This document shows positions 61,748 through 64,000 of a DNA stretch of 64,000 nt, in pieces. Origin of the DNA: Dermatophagoides farinae (taxonomy: Eukaryota; Arthropoda; Arachnida; Sarcoptiformes; Pyroglyphidae); the NCBI RefSeq assembly GCF_024713945.1, contig NC_134680.1, forward strand, positions 6,941,501 to 7,005,500, read 5' to 3'. The position numbers and the translations under genes are program-made. Position 1 is the stretch's first letter. Every line of letters begins with the position of its first letter. The notes under the pieces were generated by a model, which did no database searches, was not told the DNA's origin, and saw only the letters and a program-made list of their open reading frames with translations.

Positions 61748-64000
61748 CTTGTTCTGCCTGTGGTATCGTATCGTATCCATTGAAAAACCAAATCTTCGAA
61801 GCCAAGCTTTCAATTGTTGAATTCAGCTTCGGGCAATCACGAGCTTAAGTTTTTTTTTTCTTATCAGCCTAGTTCTCTATGTGGCAAATGGGGGCCAAAC
61901 ATTTTTAGTTTTCAAGAATTTTCTGGTTCGAATTGTTTTTTTCTTTCTCATTTTCACACATAGAAACTTTCTTATTGTTACTTGTTGAAATGATGATTTT
62001 GAAATGGGAAAATATAATCATCACGGGCATTTGTCAAAGATTTAAAAAACCCTGGGACCAAGAAGATGTTCAAACAATAAAATAAAATGAAAATGAAAAA
62101 TGAAATTTGCAAGTCTCTCGCACATACGTATGGATGAATGAAGATCATTAATTTTCTTATTTATATAATGACCATAAGATTATTATTATTATTATGAATT
62201 GATTGACGAACAAATGTGTGGTTCATTAAATGGTTGTTTGTTGTCCATCATCGATTAGATTAGATGATTATTACACCTTGATACACGCAATCTCAACGGC
62301 CATTTATTGTCATCATCATCAATTGGGCAAGGCTTGGTAGATGTTTAGGCTAGTTAGACGAATTAGTTAGTGAATGAAATTATCAAATTCGTGTTTGTGT
62401 GAGGTATCATTAAGATGATAATACGAGAATGTGAAATTAACTTATCGATCAGGCACCAACAAAATCGATTCATTCAGCAAATATTTGTTGAATTAAATCA
62501 ATCATTGAACAAAATTATTACAGGATATTATTATCATCAACTCGATGAAATTCATTGAATGATTATTGACCTTCGAATGAACCAACAACAACAACAACAA
62601 CAACATTTAAATTTTCAAAAACATGACACCTGTTGCTATGTGAAAGTATTCGAAAAACTGCGGTTCCTGTATGATCAATTTCAAATTCAATGCACGCAAC
62701 GAATAAACAAAACAGGTTCCATGCATACAATATTTTGTCATCAATTAAATGATTTGTCTTGTTAATTATGATCATCATGACCATTGGAACATAAAGGATT
62801 GATTTTATGTTGGAATCGGCACTTGCAATCAACATTTTTTATGACTTTTAATTTTAAAAACAAAAACAATAACCACGCATTATCATGTTGATAATGATTG
62901 TTGTTGTCATAATCATTGATCACATATCAAGACAGATGGATAGCGATATTGTTATTGAGCTTGATTTACCGATCATCTTATGGCAATAAACTAAAATGCT
63001 TTTTTCGAGAATAACTTGACGACCACCGACAGAGGAGTTGTGGAAAATGATTATCATTATGGCCATCATTATGAGGAAAAAATATCATCACGAGACATAC
63101 TGATAATAATGATGATGGTAGTGTTAATGGTGTGTGTATAAGTGTGTGATCAAATCTTGGAAGAATTTAAATCATCTTGGAACACAAGTATTTCTAATCG
63201 ATGTTTAGCACTATTATTTGCATAAAGCCGTTTTGAATGGAACGAATGTTTTTTTTTGAAAAGACATCATTATATGAAATGAATGAATGAAGGGTCAAAT
63301 GGTTATGAATGGCCACCACACGCCATTAACACCTTCATTATGGATAATGATGATGATGATGATCTTATCGTTTATTCATCATCACTAATTTTAAATCCCA
63401 AAAAATGGATCATTATCACCGCCGTCATCATCATTATAATTTTGATTCATTATTATTCATCATCAATGGTCTTGATAATGAAGTAGTGAAAAAAAACCGG
63501 CCTAACCAAAAAAAAAGAAAAGAAATTGGGAGTCATCCAGATGAAAAAATGTGAACAAAAAAACCTCTAAAAACCCACTTGAAATTGAGATTTTTTTCTT
63601 TTAATTTTTTATTATTTGCTCCAGAAAAAACATCATTACTTGTGAGGATGATGTTTGTCAGTCGTTGTTGTTGTTGTTGTTAGTGTTGAAAATTTATTTA
63701 TTTATGTTTCTTTCCACCGCTGTTGTTAATGAATTCATTCTTCATTCATTCATTGGAAATAAAATGCAAAAGAGTGATGTTCCTTCTAATTGATTCATCA
63801 TTAATGAATGTCTATGATACATGCACATGATGGATTCAGGCGATCCCGATGATGATGTTGTCGACACGTTAATAAATCGATTTTCGATTCTATTTTAAGG
63901 CTATACCGTTGTTGTTGCTTCGTGCCATCACTATCGTCATCATCGCCATCATCATCATCATCATGATCGACGACGATGACTAGAAGCATGATGGGGAAAA

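Larger units (their letters stand above)
54796..64000. other. Upstream region of the Neph1-type gene; no complete gene recognised
   Basis: About 9.2 kb of AT-rich sequence full of CAT, GATT, CA, TG and CAA repeats, for example GATT units at 54964-54981, (TG)n near 56014-56040, (AGC)n at 60038-60057, and TTAATG hexamers at about 61061-61080. A GC-rich patch GGGGCCGCGGCGGAC lies at 59146-59160. It probably contains the promoter, 5' UTR or first intron of the Neph1-type gene, but no TATA or initiator could be assigned. Three short open, higher-complexity stretches are listed separately. Confidence 0.45.

Noticed and set aside
1-64000. CRISPR arrays, tRNA or rRNA genes, bacterial-type operons
   Set aside because: No regularly spaced repeats, cloverleaf-like conserved boxes or rRNA-like sequence were noticed. 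Gene structure is spliced and eukaryotic.

Overview
This window is animal nuclear DNA from an AT-rich, intron-containing genome. It is dense in (CAT)n, (TTG)n, (CA)n and homopolymer tracts. Compact introns, BEL/Pao and Ty3/gypsy retrotransposons and arthropod-type adhesion genes suggest an arthropod. The sequence style looks most like an astigmatid (house-dust-type) mite. That placement is my impression, not a database result.

The dominant content is two partner cell-adhesion genes of the immunoglobulin superfamily. On the + strand, 19 exons between 1589 and 33887 splice in perfect phase into a nephrin / Sticks-and-stones / Hibris-type receptor: nine Ig domains, one fibronectin III domain, a transmembrane helix and a long cytoplasmic tail. 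The signal-peptide exon was not found. On the - strand, nine exons between 54795 and 43475 give a Neph1 / Kirre / Roughest-type receptor: five Ig domains, a transmembrane helix and a C-terminal THV PDZ-binding motif. These two families bind each other in trans in fly muscle and eye and at the vertebrate slit diaphragm, and here they lie tail to tail about 10 kb apart. Between them, on the + strand at 37868-41953, a four-exon gene encodes a predicted single-pass membrane protein with an EB-like cysteine module.

Two LTR retrotransposons sit in introns of the nephrin-type gene, both in the sense orientation. The first (6680-12673) is a BEL/Pao element with one uninterrupted gag-pol frame but visibly diverged LTRs. 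The second (23273-27591) is a Ty3/gypsy element with identical 123-bp LTRs and separate gag and pol frames. Its gag looks BEL/Pao-like (DUF1759-like region plus three zinc-binding modules). Its gag-pol junction carries a textbook -1 slippery heptamer, TTTAAAC. Five bases after the heptamer a 13-base segment begins that is perfectly complementary to a segment 166 bases further on, a strong candidate for a long-range frameshift stimulator.

The rest is intronic or intergenic low-complexity DNA. From 54796 to 64000, upstream of the Neph1-type gene, I see no convincing complete gene, only a few short higher-complexity open stretches, one F-box-like. No tRNA, rRNA or CRISPR array was recognised. 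Exon coordinates were derived by hand from splice-site consensus, phase and family resemblance; all family assignments are from recognition, not from searches.
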